Shown here piece by piece: positions 1-8,666 of a DNA stretch of 64,000 nucleotides. A program made the position numbers and the translations under genes. Within the stretch, counting starts at the first letter, position 1; each line of letters begins with the position of its first letter. Source of the stretch: Novosphingobium sp. (lineage in GTDB: Bacteria; Pseudomonadota; Alphaproteobacteria; Sphingomonadales; Sphingomonadaceae); assembly GCF_039595395.1 (NCBI RefSeq), contig NZ_JBCNLP010000001.1:992001-1056000 (forward strand), in the 5' to 3' direction. The notes beneath the pieces are model-generated. The model was not told the origin of the DNA. It ran no database searches and saw only the letters and a program-made list of their open reading frames with translations.

Positions 1-996
1 CTGAAATCCGCCAAGGCCACCCCCGGCGTGGTGCAGGCCAGCCCGCTGATCGAGCAGCCCCTGGTGGGCAGCTTCAACGGCCGCGTTTCGGCCATGGTGG
101 TGCGCGGGCAGACCGATGAGGATATCGCCAAGCTGTCGGCCAAGGTGGTGGCGGGCAGCCTGAAGGATGTGCGCCCCGATGCGAACAATGTCGCCATCGG
201 TAAGCAGCTTGCCGAGGATCTGGGCGTTCAGGTGGGCGATTCGATCACCATCATCAATCCGGCGGGGCGCTCGACGCCTTTCGGCACGACGCCGCGCGAA
301 ATCAGCTACACCGTGGCCGCGATCTTCGAGATCGGCGTCTATGACTTCGACAAGGCCTTCGTCATCATGCCCATGCATGACGCGCAGACCCTGCTGCTGA
401 TGGGCGATGTCATCAGCGGGGTCGAGATCAAGGTTGATGACCCCGACCGTGTGACCGAGATTCTGGCGCCGCTCTCCGCCAAATGGGAGGGCCGCGCGGC
501 GGTCAGCGACTGGAAGGCGATCAATGGCGCGCTGTTCCAGGCGCTGGCGGTGGAGCAGGTGGTGATGTTCGTGGTCTGCTCGCTGATCGTGCTGGTGGCG
601 GCCTTCAACATCCTGTCCAGCCTGATCATGCTGGTGCGCGCCAAGACGCGCGATATCGCCATCATGCGCACCATGGGCGCCAGCCGCACCAGCGTGATGA
701 AGATCTTCATGACGGTGGGTTGCACCATCGGCGGGCTGGGGACGGGGCTGGGCTGCATTCTGGCCGCGCTGTTCCTCACCTTCCGCCAGAATGTGGTGAA
801 TCTGATCCAGATGATCACCGGCCAGAATCTCTGGGACCCGAAAATCCGCTTCCTCACGCAATTGCCCGCCAAGACCTCGCCTTTCGAGATCGGCGCGATC
901 GTCATTCTGGCGCTGGGCCTGTCCTTTGCCTTCACCCTGTTCCCCGCGCTGAAGGCGGCGAGCACGGACCCTGTTCAGGTGCTGCGTTATGAGTGA
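1..996 (+). CDS. Lipoprotein-releasing ABC transporter permease (LolC/LolE family), 5' truncated
   Basis: C-terminal part of an inner-membrane permease that extracts outer-membrane lipoproteins and hands them to LolA, working with the LolD ATPase encoded next. The reading frame is open from base 1, so the real start lies outside the window. Visible are part of the periplasmic domain (about residues 1-170) and three membrane segments: VVMFVVCSLIVLVAAFNILS, VGCTIGGLGTGLGCILAALF, and a last one starting IGAIVILALGLSFAF. The cytoplasmic loop KTRDIAIMRTMGAS is typical of FtsX/MacB-type permeases. Its stop overlaps the lolD start by 8 bases, which supports one operon. I cannot tell LolC, LolE or a fused LolC/E type from this fragment. 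Confidence 0.9.
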   Translation: MKSAKATPGVVQASPLIEQPLVGSFNGRVSAMVVRGQTDEDIAKLSAKVVAGSLKDVRPDANNVAIGKQLAEDLGVQVGDSITIINPAGRSTPFGTTPREISYTVAAIFEIGVYDFDKAFVIMPMHDAQTLLLMGDVISGVEIKVDDPDRVTEILAPLSAKWEGRAAVSDWKAINGALFQALAVEQVVMFVVCSLIVLVAAFNILSSLIMLVRAKTRDIAIMRTMGASRTSVMKIFMTVGCTIGGLGTGLGCILAALFLTFRQNVVNLIQMITGQNLWDPKIRFLTQLPAKTSPFEIGAIVILALGLSFAFTLFPALKAASTDPVQVLRYE

Positions 997-1702
997 TGTT
1001 GCCCATTCTTCTGTTGTACGTTTGACGGGCCTGACCCGCAGCTTCACCCAGGGCGGCGTGACGATCGAGGTGCTGCGCGGCGTGGATCTGACCATCGCGC
1101 CGGGGCAGATCGTGGCGTTGCTGGGCCCCTCGGGCTCGGGCAAGTCGACGATGCTTCAGGCGGTCGGCCTGCTGGAGGGCGGCTTCGGCGGCAAGATCGA
1201 GATCGCCGGCAAGGATGCCAGCGCGATGGATGGCGACGCGCGCACCGTGCTGCGCCGCGACCATCTGGGCTTTGTCTATCAGTTCCACCATCTGCTGCCC
1301 GACTTCTCGGCGCTGGAGAATGTGGTGCTGCCGCAACTGGTCTCGGGCAAGGCCCGCGAAGAGGCCGAAGCCCGTGCCAGCGAATTGCTGAGCGCGCTGG
1401 GCCTCTCCCAGCGGCTCGATCATCGCCCCAGCCAGCTTTCGGGCGGCGAGCAGCAGCGCGTGGCGGTGGCCCGTGCTCTGGCCAATGCCCCGGCGCTGGT
1501 GCTGGCCGACGAGCCCACCGGCAATCTCGACGAGGCCACCAGCGACCGCGTGCTTGAGGAGTTCCTCAAGCTGGTGCGCGGCAGCGGCGCCGCCGCCCTG
1601 ATCGCCACGCATAACGAACGCCTCGCGGCAAAAATGGACCGTGTGGTGCGGCTGGTCGAAGGCCATCTGGTCGAGCAGCCTCCCGCACAGGCTCACCTGT
1701 GA
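989..1702 (+). CDS. lolD: Lipoprotein-releasing ABC transporter ATP-binding protein LolD
   Basis: A 237-residue ATPase that powers lipoprotein release from the inner membrane with the upstream permease. Walker A GPSGSGKS lies at residues 46-53, the ABC signature LSGGEQQRVAVARAL near 150, and Walker B/D-loop LVLADEPTGNLD near 170. The Q-loop stretch LGFVYQFHHLLPDFSALENV is the form usual in LolD/MacB-type ATPases. The ATG lies inside the end of the permease gene, and the stop overlaps the next start as GTGA, so the three genes are translationally coupled. Confidence 0.95.
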   Translation: MSDVAHSSVVRLTGLTRSFTQGGVTIEVLRGVDLTIAPGQIVALLGPSGSGKSTMLQAVGLLEGGFGGKIEIAGKDASAMDGDARTVLRRDHLGFVYQFHHLLPDFSALENVVLPQLVSGKAREEAEARASELLSALGLSQRLDHRPSQLSGGEQQRVAVARALANAPALVLADEPTGNLDEATSDRVLEEFLKLVRGSGAAALIATHNERLAAKMDRVVRLVEGHLVEQPPAQAHL

Positions 1703-2298
1703 GCTGGCCCGCCATCCCCACGCTGAGCGGCAAGCATGTTACGCTGCGCCCTTTGGTCCGCGCCGACCGTGCGGCGCTGCTGGGCGCCTTCGCGCAGGGC
1801 TTCGAGCTGACCATGGCCACCATGGCGCCGGGGCCCGACACCATCGATGGCTGGCTCGACCAGATCGAGGCCGACACCGGTCATGGCCGCGCTCAGGTCT
1901 TCACCGTGCTCGATGCACGCGGGCAGGTGGTGGGCACCACGCGCTACATGCGGATGAACGAGAAGCATCGCCGCGTGGAAATCGGCGGCACGCTCTATGC
2001 GCCCTCCGTGCGCCGCACGGGGCTCAACACGCAGGCCAAGCGCCTGCTGCTGGGCCATGCGTTTGACGTGATGGAGGTCGCCTGCGTGCAGATCCGCACG
2101 GATGTTTTCAACCTCGCCAGTCGCCGCGCCATCGAGCGGATCGGTGCAAGGCTCGACGGCATTTTGCGCGGCCATATGGTGGTGGGCGACGGCGAAGGCG
2201 GCACCCGCCCGCGCGATACGGCGGTCTATTCGATCCTGGTCAGCGAATGGAAAGCCATCAGGCGTCATCTTGATGGGCTGATCGCCGCCTACGACTAA
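1699..2298 (+). CDS. GNAT-family N-acetyltransferase
   Basis: A 199-residue protein of the RimJ/RimL-like acetyltransferase type (LRPLVRADRAALLGAF near the N terminus, ALLGAF-type helix, then VVGTTRYMRMNEKHRRVEIG and CVQIRTDVFNLASRRAIERI). The last stretch, with N before SRRAIERIGA, is the usual acetyl-CoA-binding/C-terminal signature of this group. The substrate is unknown. The start is GTG overlapping the lolD stop (GTGA), which implies translational coupling. It may simply ride with lolD rather than share its function. Confidence 0.85.
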   Translation: MSWPAIPTLSGKHVTLRPLVRADRAALLGAFAQGFELTMATMAPGPDTIDGWLDQIEADTGHGRAQVFTVLDARGQVVGTTRYMRMNEKHRRVEIGGTLYAPSVRRTGLNTQAKRLLLGHAFDVMEVACVQIRTDVFNLASRRAIERIGARLDGILRGHMVVGDGEGGTRPRDTAVYSILVSEWKAIRRHLDGLIAAYD

Positions 2299-2372
2299 AG
2301 CAGCGCTCTTGCCAAGTGGGTGGTGACACGCCACATCGCATATAAAGAACATACGAACAGAAGGATCATGCC

Positions 2373-2651
2373 ATGTCCCAGCCCAGCACCTTTCGCGGCG
2401 AATCGCAACTGCCCCACGGCATCGAGTGGGATCAGGACGCCACGCTGCATCACGCGGGCGACGCGGGCGTTCTGGCCGAGCTGAAGGTGCTCCGCCACGG
2501 CAACCTTGCTGATCTGATCCGCTACATCGCCCTGCTGCCCGCCGCTCAGCGCGACCAGTATGAGATCGAGCGCACCGGCCACCACCGCATCAAGTCGGAA
2601 GAGGCCATGGAACTCTACAACCACCCCGGCTTCCCCCACGCCGACGCCTGA
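2373..2651 (+). CDS. Conserved small protein of unknown function
   Basis: A 92-residue soluble protein with no signal peptide or membrane segment. I do not recognise a named domain. The sequence is acidic and rich in His (LPHGIEWDQDATLHHAGDAG; HHRIKSEEAMELYNHPGFPH). The ATG follows a purine-rich AGAAGGATC stretch. The stop overlaps the next ATG as TGATG, so it is probably translated with the glutathione peroxidase gene. A role tied to peroxide defence is only suggested by that coupling. Confidence 0.7.
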   Translation: MSQPSTFRGESQLPHGIEWDQDATLHHAGDAGVLAELKVLRHGNLADLIRYIALLPAAQRDQYEIERTGHHRIKSEEAMELYNHPGFPHADA

Positions 2652-3136
2652 TGGCGCCGCAACGCCTCAGCGACTTTTCCGCGCGCCTGCCGGACGGGCG
2701 CGCGGTTCCGCTTGCCGATAAGGCGGGCAAGGTGGTGCTGATCGTCAACACCGCCAGCCAATGCGGCTTCACGCCTCAATATGCCGGGCTGGAAAAGCTG
2801 TGGCAGGACTATGGCCCGCGCGGTTTCGAGGTGCTGGCCTTCCCCTGCAACCAGTTCGGTGGGCAGGAGCCGGGCAGCGCGGATGAGATTGCGCAGTTCT
2901 GTCAGGTGAACTTCGGCCTGTCGTTCCCGCTGATGGACAAGGTCGAGGTGAACGGGCCGGGCGCGCCGCCTCTGTGGCAGTGGCTGACCTCCACCGCGCG
3001 CGGCATCTTCGGGACGCGGAAGGTGAAGTGGAATTTCACCAAGTTCCTCGTGGACCGCGAGGGCAGGGTGGTGCGCCGCTTTGGGCCTCGGGTGAAGCCG
3101 GAGGCCTTGACCTCGGCCATTGAAGAGTTGCTTTAA
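2651..3136 (+). CDS. Glutathione peroxidase family protein
   Basis: A 161-residue thiol peroxidase that reduces hydrogen peroxide or lipid hydroperoxides, probably in the cytoplasm. The peroxidatic residue is cysteine, Cys38 in NTASQCGFTPQY, with Gln in FPCNQFGGQEPG (about 68) and Trp127 in VKWNFTKF completing the active site. Length and motifs match the bacterial BtuE/Gpx family, which often uses thioredoxin instead of glutathione in practice. No signal peptide is seen. It is coupled to the upstream small gene by a TGATG overlap and followed 15 bases later by a palindromic repeat element. Confidence 0.92.
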   Translation: MAPQRLSDFSARLPDGRAVPLADKAGKVVLIVNTASQCGFTPQYAGLEKLWQDYGPRGFEVLAFPCNQFGGQEPGSADEIAQFCQVNFGLSFPLMDKVEVNGPGAPPLWQWLTSTARGIFGTRKVKWNFTKFLVDREGRVVRRFGPRVKPEALTSAIEELL

Positions 3137-3151
3137 GGATTAAGGGAAGAT

Positions 3152-3423
3152 GCGAGGGTGTTACACCCTCGCGCTCCCGTTACTGTCTGCGTTGCGCATT
3201 GGGTTCGGCCTTGGCGCTTTGGACGCTGCGGCGCAGGCAGTTATTCCTCGTGCAACGTTATCGATCCGAGACTTGGTTGCCTGCGGCGCCTTGCCTTGCG
3301 CAGGTGGAGAGGTGGGGCGCTCCATTTTGGAGCCATTGCCCTGCCGTCGGGAGACGGAATGGGAGCGCGAGGGCCCGGAGCATGTCTCTTGAGACATGCG
3401 ACCAACAAAGACTCCCCCCTCTC
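3152..3423 (+). repeat. Palindromic interspersed element, copy 1
   Basis: Fills most of the 397-base gap between gpx and dnaE; no gene is seen here. Left end (called A) is the hairpin 3152-3172 (GCGAGGG TGTTACA CCCTCGC), followed by GCTCCC, TGTCTGCGTTGCGC and GGTTCGGCC. The middle carries GCTGCGGCGCAGGC and GCCTGCGGCGCC, which can pair. The right end (B) has CGTCGGGAGACGG, GGGAGC, then GCGAGGG, here expanded by a nested perfect palindrome GCATGTCTCTTGAGACATGC at 3380-3399. The matching CCCTCGC at the far end is degraded to CCCTCTC. It begins 15 bases after the gpx stop. Confidence 0.75.
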
Positions 3424-3533
3424 ACTTATCCTTCCTTTCTCCTCCACCAATCCCCATCTTATCCCCAACCTTCCCCACACCCCGCGAGCGCCCGGAATTG
3501 ATCCCTCCGCCCACGCGGCCATAGGCTGAAACC

Positions 3534-6500
3534 ATGGCGTCTTATTCCCCCTTCGTGCCCTTGCGCATCTATTCCAGCTTCACGATGCTGGACGGCGCGA
3601 TCGATCCCAAGGCGATTGCCAAGCTGGCCAAGACGCGCGGTTTCCCCGCCATTGCGATCACCGACAAGAACGGACTTTACGCAGCGCCTGCCTTTTCCAG
3701 CGCCTGCAAGGACGCGGGCATTCAGCCGATCGTCGGCACGGCGCTGGCGATCGCCCGGCCCGAGGGGAGCAATGTCTCCGGCGCCTTTGGCCCTGCCGCG
3801 CCCACGCTCGACTGGCTGGTGCTGCTGGCGCAGAACGAGGCCGGGTGGCTGAACCTGTGCCATCTGGTCAGCCAGGCGCATCTGGAGCGCCCGCTGGAGT
3901 ATGAGCCACATGTGCCGCTCGCCGCGATGGAGGGCCACACCGATGGCCTGATCTGCCTGACCGGGGCAGGCGACGGCGCCGTCACCCGCCTGATCGCGGA
4001 AGGCCAGCAGGGCGCGGCGGAGCGTTACCTCTCCACGCTTGAAACCTATTTCCCCGAGCGGCTCTACGTCGAGATCGCGCGGCGCGGGAATGAGGCCGAG
4101 GATGGCGCCGAGGATGCGGTGGTCGATCTGGCCTATGCCCGCGATCTGCCGCTGATCGCCACCAACCCCGCGCATTTCGCCGAGCCGGGCGGCTTTGCCG
4201 CGCATGATTCCATGCTCTGCATCGCCAACTCCACCCATGTCGATGCGGTGGACCGCCCGCGTTCCAGCAAGGAGGCCTGGGTCAAGCCCGCCCCCGTGAT
4301 GGAACACGCCTTCGCCGATCTGCCCGAGGCTGTGGCCAACTCGCTGGTGGTGGCGCAGCGCTGCGCCTATGTGCCGCCCAAGCGCAAACCCCTGCTGCCG
4401 AGCCTCGCGGGCGACAAGGAAGGCGAGGCGCGGATGATGGTCGATCTGTCGCGCGCCGGTCTGGCCAAGCGTCTGGCGCCTTACTGGCCCGGCGTAGACG
4501 AACCGACGCTCGATGCGGCCTTGGCCAAACAGGGCGAGGAGCGCGTCGCCGCCTATGAGGCCCTGCGCCCGCTGGGCGTCACCGAAGACTTCTTCGAATA
4601 TGCCGACCGCCTCGATTTCGAGACGGGCATCATCAACCGCATGGGCTTTGCCGGCTACTTCCTGATTGTGGCCGACTTTATCCAGTGGGGTAAGCAGAAC
4701 GACATTCCGGTGGGGCCGGGGCGTGGTTCGGGCGCCGGTTCGCTGGTGGCCTGGGCGCTGACCATCACCGATCTCGATCCGCTGAAACTCGGCCTGCTGT
4801 TCGAACGCTTCCTGAACCCGGAACGCGTCTCGATGCCCGACTTCGACATCGACTTCTGCGAAACCCGTCGCGGCGAGGTGATCCGCTATGTGCAGGCCAA
4901 ATATGGCGCGGATCATGTGGCGCAGATCATCACCTTCGGTAAGCTGAAGGCCCGCGCCGTGCTGCGCGATACGGGCCGTATTTTGCAGATGAGCTATGGC
5001 CAGGTCGACCGCCTGACCAAGATGGTGCCCAACCATCCCACCGATCCGTGGTCGCTGGAGCGCGCTCTGAATGGCGTGCCCGAACTGCACCGTGAATACA
5101 CCAATGACCCCGAGGTGAAGCGCCTGATCGATCTGGCGATGCAGCTTGAGGGCATGCCGCGCAACTCGTCCACTCACGCGGCGGGCGTGGTGATCGGCGA
5201 CAGGCCGCTGGCGCAACTGGTGCCGCTGTACCGCGATCCGCGCTCCGACATGCCGGTGACCCAGTTCGACATGAAATATGTCGAGGACACGGGCCTGATC
5301 AAATTCGACTTTCTGGGCCTGAAAACGCTGTCCGTGCTGCGCAAGGCGGTGGATTTGCTCGGCAAGCGCGGGATCAGCATCGATCTGGGCGCGCTGGCCT
5401 GGGACGATGCAGATGTCTACACGCTGCTGCAGCGGGGCGACACGGTCGGCGTGTTCCAGCTCGAATCCGAAGGCATGCGGCGCACGCTGGCGGCGGTGAA
5501 GCCCACCAATTTCGGTGATATTATCGCTCTGGTGTCACTGTACCGTCCGGGGCCGATGGACAACATTCCGCTCTTCGGCCGCCGCAAGAACGGGCTGGAG
5601 AGCATCGAATATCCGCATGACAAGCTGAGCGTCATTCTCGCCGAAACCTATGGCATCTTCGTCTATCAGGAACAGGTGATGCAGGCCGCGCAGATCCTTG
5701 CCGGCTACTCGCTGGGCGACGCAGATTTGCTGCGCCGCGCGATGGGCAAGAAGGTGCAGGCGGAAATGGACGCCCAGCGCCTGCGCTTCGTGGAAGGCTG
5801 CAAGGTCAATTCAGACATTCCGGCGGCCAAGGCCAACGAGCTGTTCGACTTGATCGACAAATTCGCGGGCTATGGCTTCAACAAATCGCACGCCGCCGCC
5901 TACGCTTTGCTGGCGTATCAGACGGCGTGGTTCAAGGCGCATTACCCCCACGAATTCTACGCTGCCGCCATGTGCTTCGATATGCATCAATCTGAAAAGC
6001 TGGCGATTTTCGTGGACGATATGCGCCGCAACGGCTTCGCCATCGCCGGGCCCTGCATGAACCACTCCGAGGCCGAATTCACCGTCGAGGAAACCAGCGA
6101 CGGCTATGCGGTGCGCTACGCGCTGGCGGGCATCCGCAACGTGGGCGAAAAGGCCATGGAGCAGGTGGTGGCCGAGCGCGAGGCCAACGGGTTGTTCAAG
6201 GACCTAGAAGACCTGTTCACCCGCGTGCCTTACGGGTCTTTGAACCGACGCGCGTTGGAAGGCCTCGCCAGCAGCGGGGCCTTTGACATGCTGGAGCCCA
6301 ACCGCGCCAAGGTCATGGCCAATGCCGACATGCTGCTGGCCTGCGCCGATGAGGCCGAGCGCACCCGCACCAGCGGGCAGGGCGGGTTGTTCGGCAGCGA
6401 TGGGGACACCGCCGCGCTGCGCCTCACCGAAACCCCCGCCTGGAGCCGGATGGATCAGATGGGCAAGGAGCGCGAGAACTTCGGCTTCTATTTCGCGGCT

Positions 6501-7142
6501 CACCCCGTGGCGCAATGGCACGCCATCGCCTCGGCCAATGGCGCGCGTTCCTATGGCGCACTGATGTCGCAGGGCGCCCCTCCGGGCGGGCGGGCCAATG
6601 CGGTGATGGCCTGCATGGTCGAAAGCGTCCAGAAGCGCAAAACCAAGCGCGGCAAGGATTTTATCATGGCGGAGTTCTCCGACTCCTCCGGCCAGTTCTC
6701 CGCCTCCTGTTTCGAGGAAACGCTGGTCGAGCCTTTCCTGAACTGGGCCAAGGAAAGCACCTGCATCCTGCTGACGGTCGAACTCGACAGCCCCAGCCCG
6801 GAAGAGCCGCCCCGCGTCACCATCCGCGGCGGCCAGCCTTTGTCCGAAGTGCGCAATGCCGCGCGCATGATGCTGCGCATCGAGGTGTCCCAGCCCGAGG
6901 CCTTTGTGCAACTGGCCACCATTCTGCCGCGCGTGGGGGCTGGTGAAGGCTCCGGCGCCAGCGCCAAGGGCGAGGTGGTCGCGACGCTGAAAACCGGCGA
7001 TCCGGTGCCGCCGCAGTTGCGACTGGGTCAGGATTTTGCGCTGGATGGCGATCTGGTCGAGGTGATTGCGGCGATCGAGGGCGTGACGGTTCTGTCGTTT
7101 GCGCCTCAGCGGGGTAGGGCGCAGTTGCGGTTGGTGGCTTGA
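3534..7142 (+). CDS. dnaE: DNA polymerase III alpha subunit
   Basis: A 1202-residue replicative DNA polymerase catalytic subunit. The N terminus is the PHP domain (FVPLRIYSSFTMLDGAIDPK, ITDKNGLYAAPAF). The catalytic aspartates are in PDFDIDF, residues 436, 438 and 440. Downstream come GRGSGAGSLVAW, the finger/palm block, SLYRPGPMDNIPLF, KSHAAAYALLAYQTAWFKA, the helix-hairpin-helix, the OB fold (KTKRGKDFIMAEFSDSSGQF) and a tau-binding C terminus. Length is normal for DnaE1. The ATG at 3534 follows a short leader after repeat copy 1. No SOS box is seen upstream, in contrast to the damage-inducible DnaE2 type. Confidence 0.96.
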   Translation: MASYSPFVPLRIYSSFTMLDGAIDPKAIAKLAKTRGFPAIAITDKNGLYAAPAFSSACKDAGIQPIVGTALAIARPEGSNVSGAFGPAAPTLDWLVLLAQNEAGWLNLCHLVSQAHLERPLEYEPHVPLAAMEGHTDGLICLTGAGDGAVTRLIAEGQQGAAERYLSTLETYFPERLYVEIARRGNEAEDGAEDAVVDLAYARDLPLIATNPAHFAEPGGFAAHDSMLCIANSTHVDAVDRPRSSKEAWVKPAPVMEHAFADLPEAVANSLVVAQRCAYVPPKRKPLLPSLAGDKEGEARMMVDLSRAGLAKRLAPYWPGVDEPTLDAALAKQGEERVAAYEALRPLGVTEDFFEYADRLDFETGIINRMGFAGYFLIVADFIQWGKQNDIPVGPGRGSGAGSLVAWALTITDLDPLKLGLLFERFLNPERVSMPDFDIDFCETRRGEVIRYVQAKYGADHVAQIITFGKLKARAVLRDTGRILQMSYGQVDRLTKMVPNHPTDPWSLERALNGVPELHREYTNDPEVKRLIDLAMQLEGMPRNSSTHAAGVVIGDRPLAQLVPLYRDPRSDMPVTQFDMKYVEDTGLIKFDFLGLKTLSVLRKAVDLLGKRGISIDLGALAWDDADVYTLLQRGDTVGVFQLESEGMRRTLAAVKPTNFGDIIALVSLYRPGPMDNIPLFGRRKNGLESIEYPHDKLSVILAETYGIFVYQEQVMQAAQILAGYSLGDADLLRRAMGKKVQAEMDAQRLRFVEGCKVNSDIPAAKANELFDLIDKFAGYGFNKSHAAAYALLAYQTAWFKAHYPHEFYAAAMCFDMHQSEKLAIFVDDMRRNGFAIAGPCMNHSEAEFTVEETSDGYAVRYALAGIRNVGEKAMEQVVAEREANGLFKDLEDLFTRVPYGSLNRRALEGLASSGAFDMLEPNRAKVMANADMLLACADEAERTRTSGQGGLFGSDGDTAALRLTETPAWSRMDQMGKERENFGFYFAAHPVAQWHAIASANGARSYGALMSQGAPPGGRANAVMACMVESVQKRKTKRGKDFIMAEFSDSSGQFSASCFEETLVEPFLNWAKESTCILLTVELDSPSPEEPPRVTIRGGQPLSEVRNAARMMLRIEVSQPEAFVQLATILPRVGAGEGSGASAKGEVVATLKTGDPVPPQLRLGQDFALDGDLVEVIAAIEGVTVLSFAPQRGRAQLRLVA

Positions 7143-7164
7143 AGAAGATTTGAAGGGAGAAGAT

Positions 7165-7435
7165 GCGAGGGGGGATTCCTAGTTGGTCGCATGTCTCAAG
7201 AGACATGCTCCGGGCCCTCGCGCTCCCATGACGTCTTCCGACGATAGGGCAGTGGTTCCGCGACCGAGTGCCAGAACTCTCTACCTGGGTAAATCAAGGC
7301 GCCGCAGGCAGAAACTCGCAGCATAACAAGCTGGTCTATGAAATTTAAAGCCTGCGGCGCAGCGACCGAAGCGCCTTGGCCGAACCGGATGCGCAACGAA
7401 GACATTAAAGGGAGCGCGAGGGCGATGGCCCTCGC
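7165..7435 (-). repeat. Palindromic interspersed element, copy 2
   Basis: Occupies the 322-base gap between the convergent dnaE and radical SAM genes; no gene is seen. It runs opposite to copy 1: B end first, with the nested palindrome GCATGTCTCAAGAGACATGC at 7189-7208 inside the GCGAGGG...CCCTCGC arms, then GCTCCCATGACGTCTTCCGA. The middle holds GGCGCCGCAGGC and GCCTGCGGCGC about 60 bases apart. The A end closes with GACATTAAAGGGAGC and the hairpin GCGAGGGC GATG GCCCTCGC (7416-7435). It starts 22 bases after the dnaE stop and ends 29 bases before the opposing stop. Confidence 0.8.
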
Positions 7436-7464
7436 ATCTTCTCTTCAACCTTCAAATCTTGCTT

Positions 7465-8547
7465 TCAAAACAACCTCATCTGCCCATCCCTTTCCGGCGC
7501 CACGAACTGCGAGCAATCCAGCACCACGCGCCCCCGCTGCAACCCCAGCCGCGCCACCGCCTTGCGAAACCGCGCGCGGGTCAGATCCGCCCACACGCCT
7601 TGCGGCTTCATGCGCGTGTGAAAGTTCGGATCATTATCCCGCCCGCCCCGGATCTGGTTGAGGATCGACATCACCTTGGCCGCGCGCTCCGGAAAATGCG
7701 TGTCCAGCCACTCGCGGAACAGCGGGGCGACCTCGTGAGGCAGGCGCAGCATGATCCAGCTTGCGCCGTGCGCGCCGCGCTCTGCGGCCTGCTCGAGGAT
7801 ACGCTCGATCCAGTCCTCGGTGATGGCGGGGATGATGGGCGAGACGTTGACATAGGCCGGCACCCCCGCCTCGACCAGCGCGCCGAGTGCTGCCAGCCGC
7901 TTCATCGGCGTGGCGGCGCGCGGCTCCAGCTTGCGGGAGAGCGCGGCGTCGAGGCTGGTGACCGAGATTGCCACAGCGGTCAGTTGGCGCGCGGCCAGTT
8001 CGCGCAGCACATCCAGATCGGCTAGCACGCGGTCGGATTTGGTGGTGATGGTGACGGGGTGGCGCACCTCAAGGCACAGCTCCAGAATCTGGCGGGTCAG
8101 GCGATAGCGGCTCTCGATGGGCTGATAGGGATCGGTGTTGGTGCCCATGGCGATGGGGGCGGGGCTGTATCCGCGCGCGGCCAGCGTGCGGCGCAGCAGC
8201 TTGGCGGCCTGCGGTTTGACGAAAAGCTTTGTCTCGAAATCCAGTCCCGGTGAAAGGTCGAGATAGGCATGGGTGGGCCGCGCGTAACAATAGATGCAGC
8301 CATGCTCACACCCCCGAAACACATTCACCGACCGGTCAAAGCCGATATCGGGCGACTTGTTGAACGAGAGGATCGTTCGCGCCGCCTCTTCTGTGACCGT
8401 GGTGGCCAGGCGCGGAACCTCTTCCTCCAGCGCGGCGCGCTCGTCCAGCCAGTCGCGGTCCACCTCGCGCTGGGGCAGGGCAAAGCGTGTGCTGGTTGCG
8501 CCCGAAACGGCGCCACGTCCACGCGGAGCGGGAGGAGAAACGGCCAT
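7465..8547 (-). CDS. PA0069-family radical SAM protein (SplB-like)
   Basis: A 360-residue radical S-adenosylmethionine enzyme. The Fe-S cluster cysteines are 80, 84 and 87 in RGCEHGCIYCYARPTH. Further features are YLDLSPGLDFETKLFVK, MGTNTDPYQPIE and TITTKSDRVLADLDVL, typical of the PA0069/Rv2578c group related to spore photoproduct lyase. The physiological reaction of this group is not established. The chosen ATG at 8547 is 11 bases from a perfect alphaproteobacterial LexA operator (8559-8573), so induction by DNA damage is likely. Upstream in-frame codons exist, but they would place the operator inside the coding region. Confidence 0.88.
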   Translation of the reverse strand: MAVSPPAPRGRGAVSGATSTRFALPQREVDRDWLDERAALEEEVPRLATTVTEEAARTILSFNKSPDIGFDRSVNVFRGCEHGCIYCYARPTHAYLDLSPGLDFETKLFVKPQAAKLLRRTLAARGYSPAPIAMGTNTDPYQPIESRYRLTRQILELCLEVRHPVTITTKSDRVLADLDVLRELAARQLTAVAISVTSLDAALSRKLEPRAATPMKRLAALGALVEAGVPAYVNVSPIIPAITEDWIERILEQAAERGAHGASWIMLRLPHEVAPLFREWLDTHFPERAAKVMSILNQIRGGRDNDPNFHTRMKPQGVWADLTRARFRKAVARLGLQRGRVVLDCSQFVAPERDGQMRLF

Positions 8548-8558
8548 GGACTCAATGT

Positions 8559-8573
8559 GAACAAAATGAGAAC
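8559..8573 (-). promoter_or_regulatory. LexA (SOS) operator of the radical SAM gene
   Basis: On the minus strand the site reads GTTC TCATTTT GTTC, a perfect match to GTTC-N7-GTTC, the known LexA consensus in Alphaproteobacteria. It ends 11 bases before the ATG at 8547, so a bound repressor would cover the transcription or translation start. Confidence 0.8.
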
Positions 8574-8666
8574 AAATGTCAAGGTCAGCCCAGGGCCACG
8601 ATTGACAGAAACGCATCCGGATCGGATAGATCCATGCTTGGGTCAGGGCGGAAAGGCGGCGTTTCC

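Noticed and set aside
3459..5216. 585-codon minus-strand open frame inside dnaE
   Set aside because: It is a shadow of dnaE, whose catalytic motifs are intact on the plus strand.
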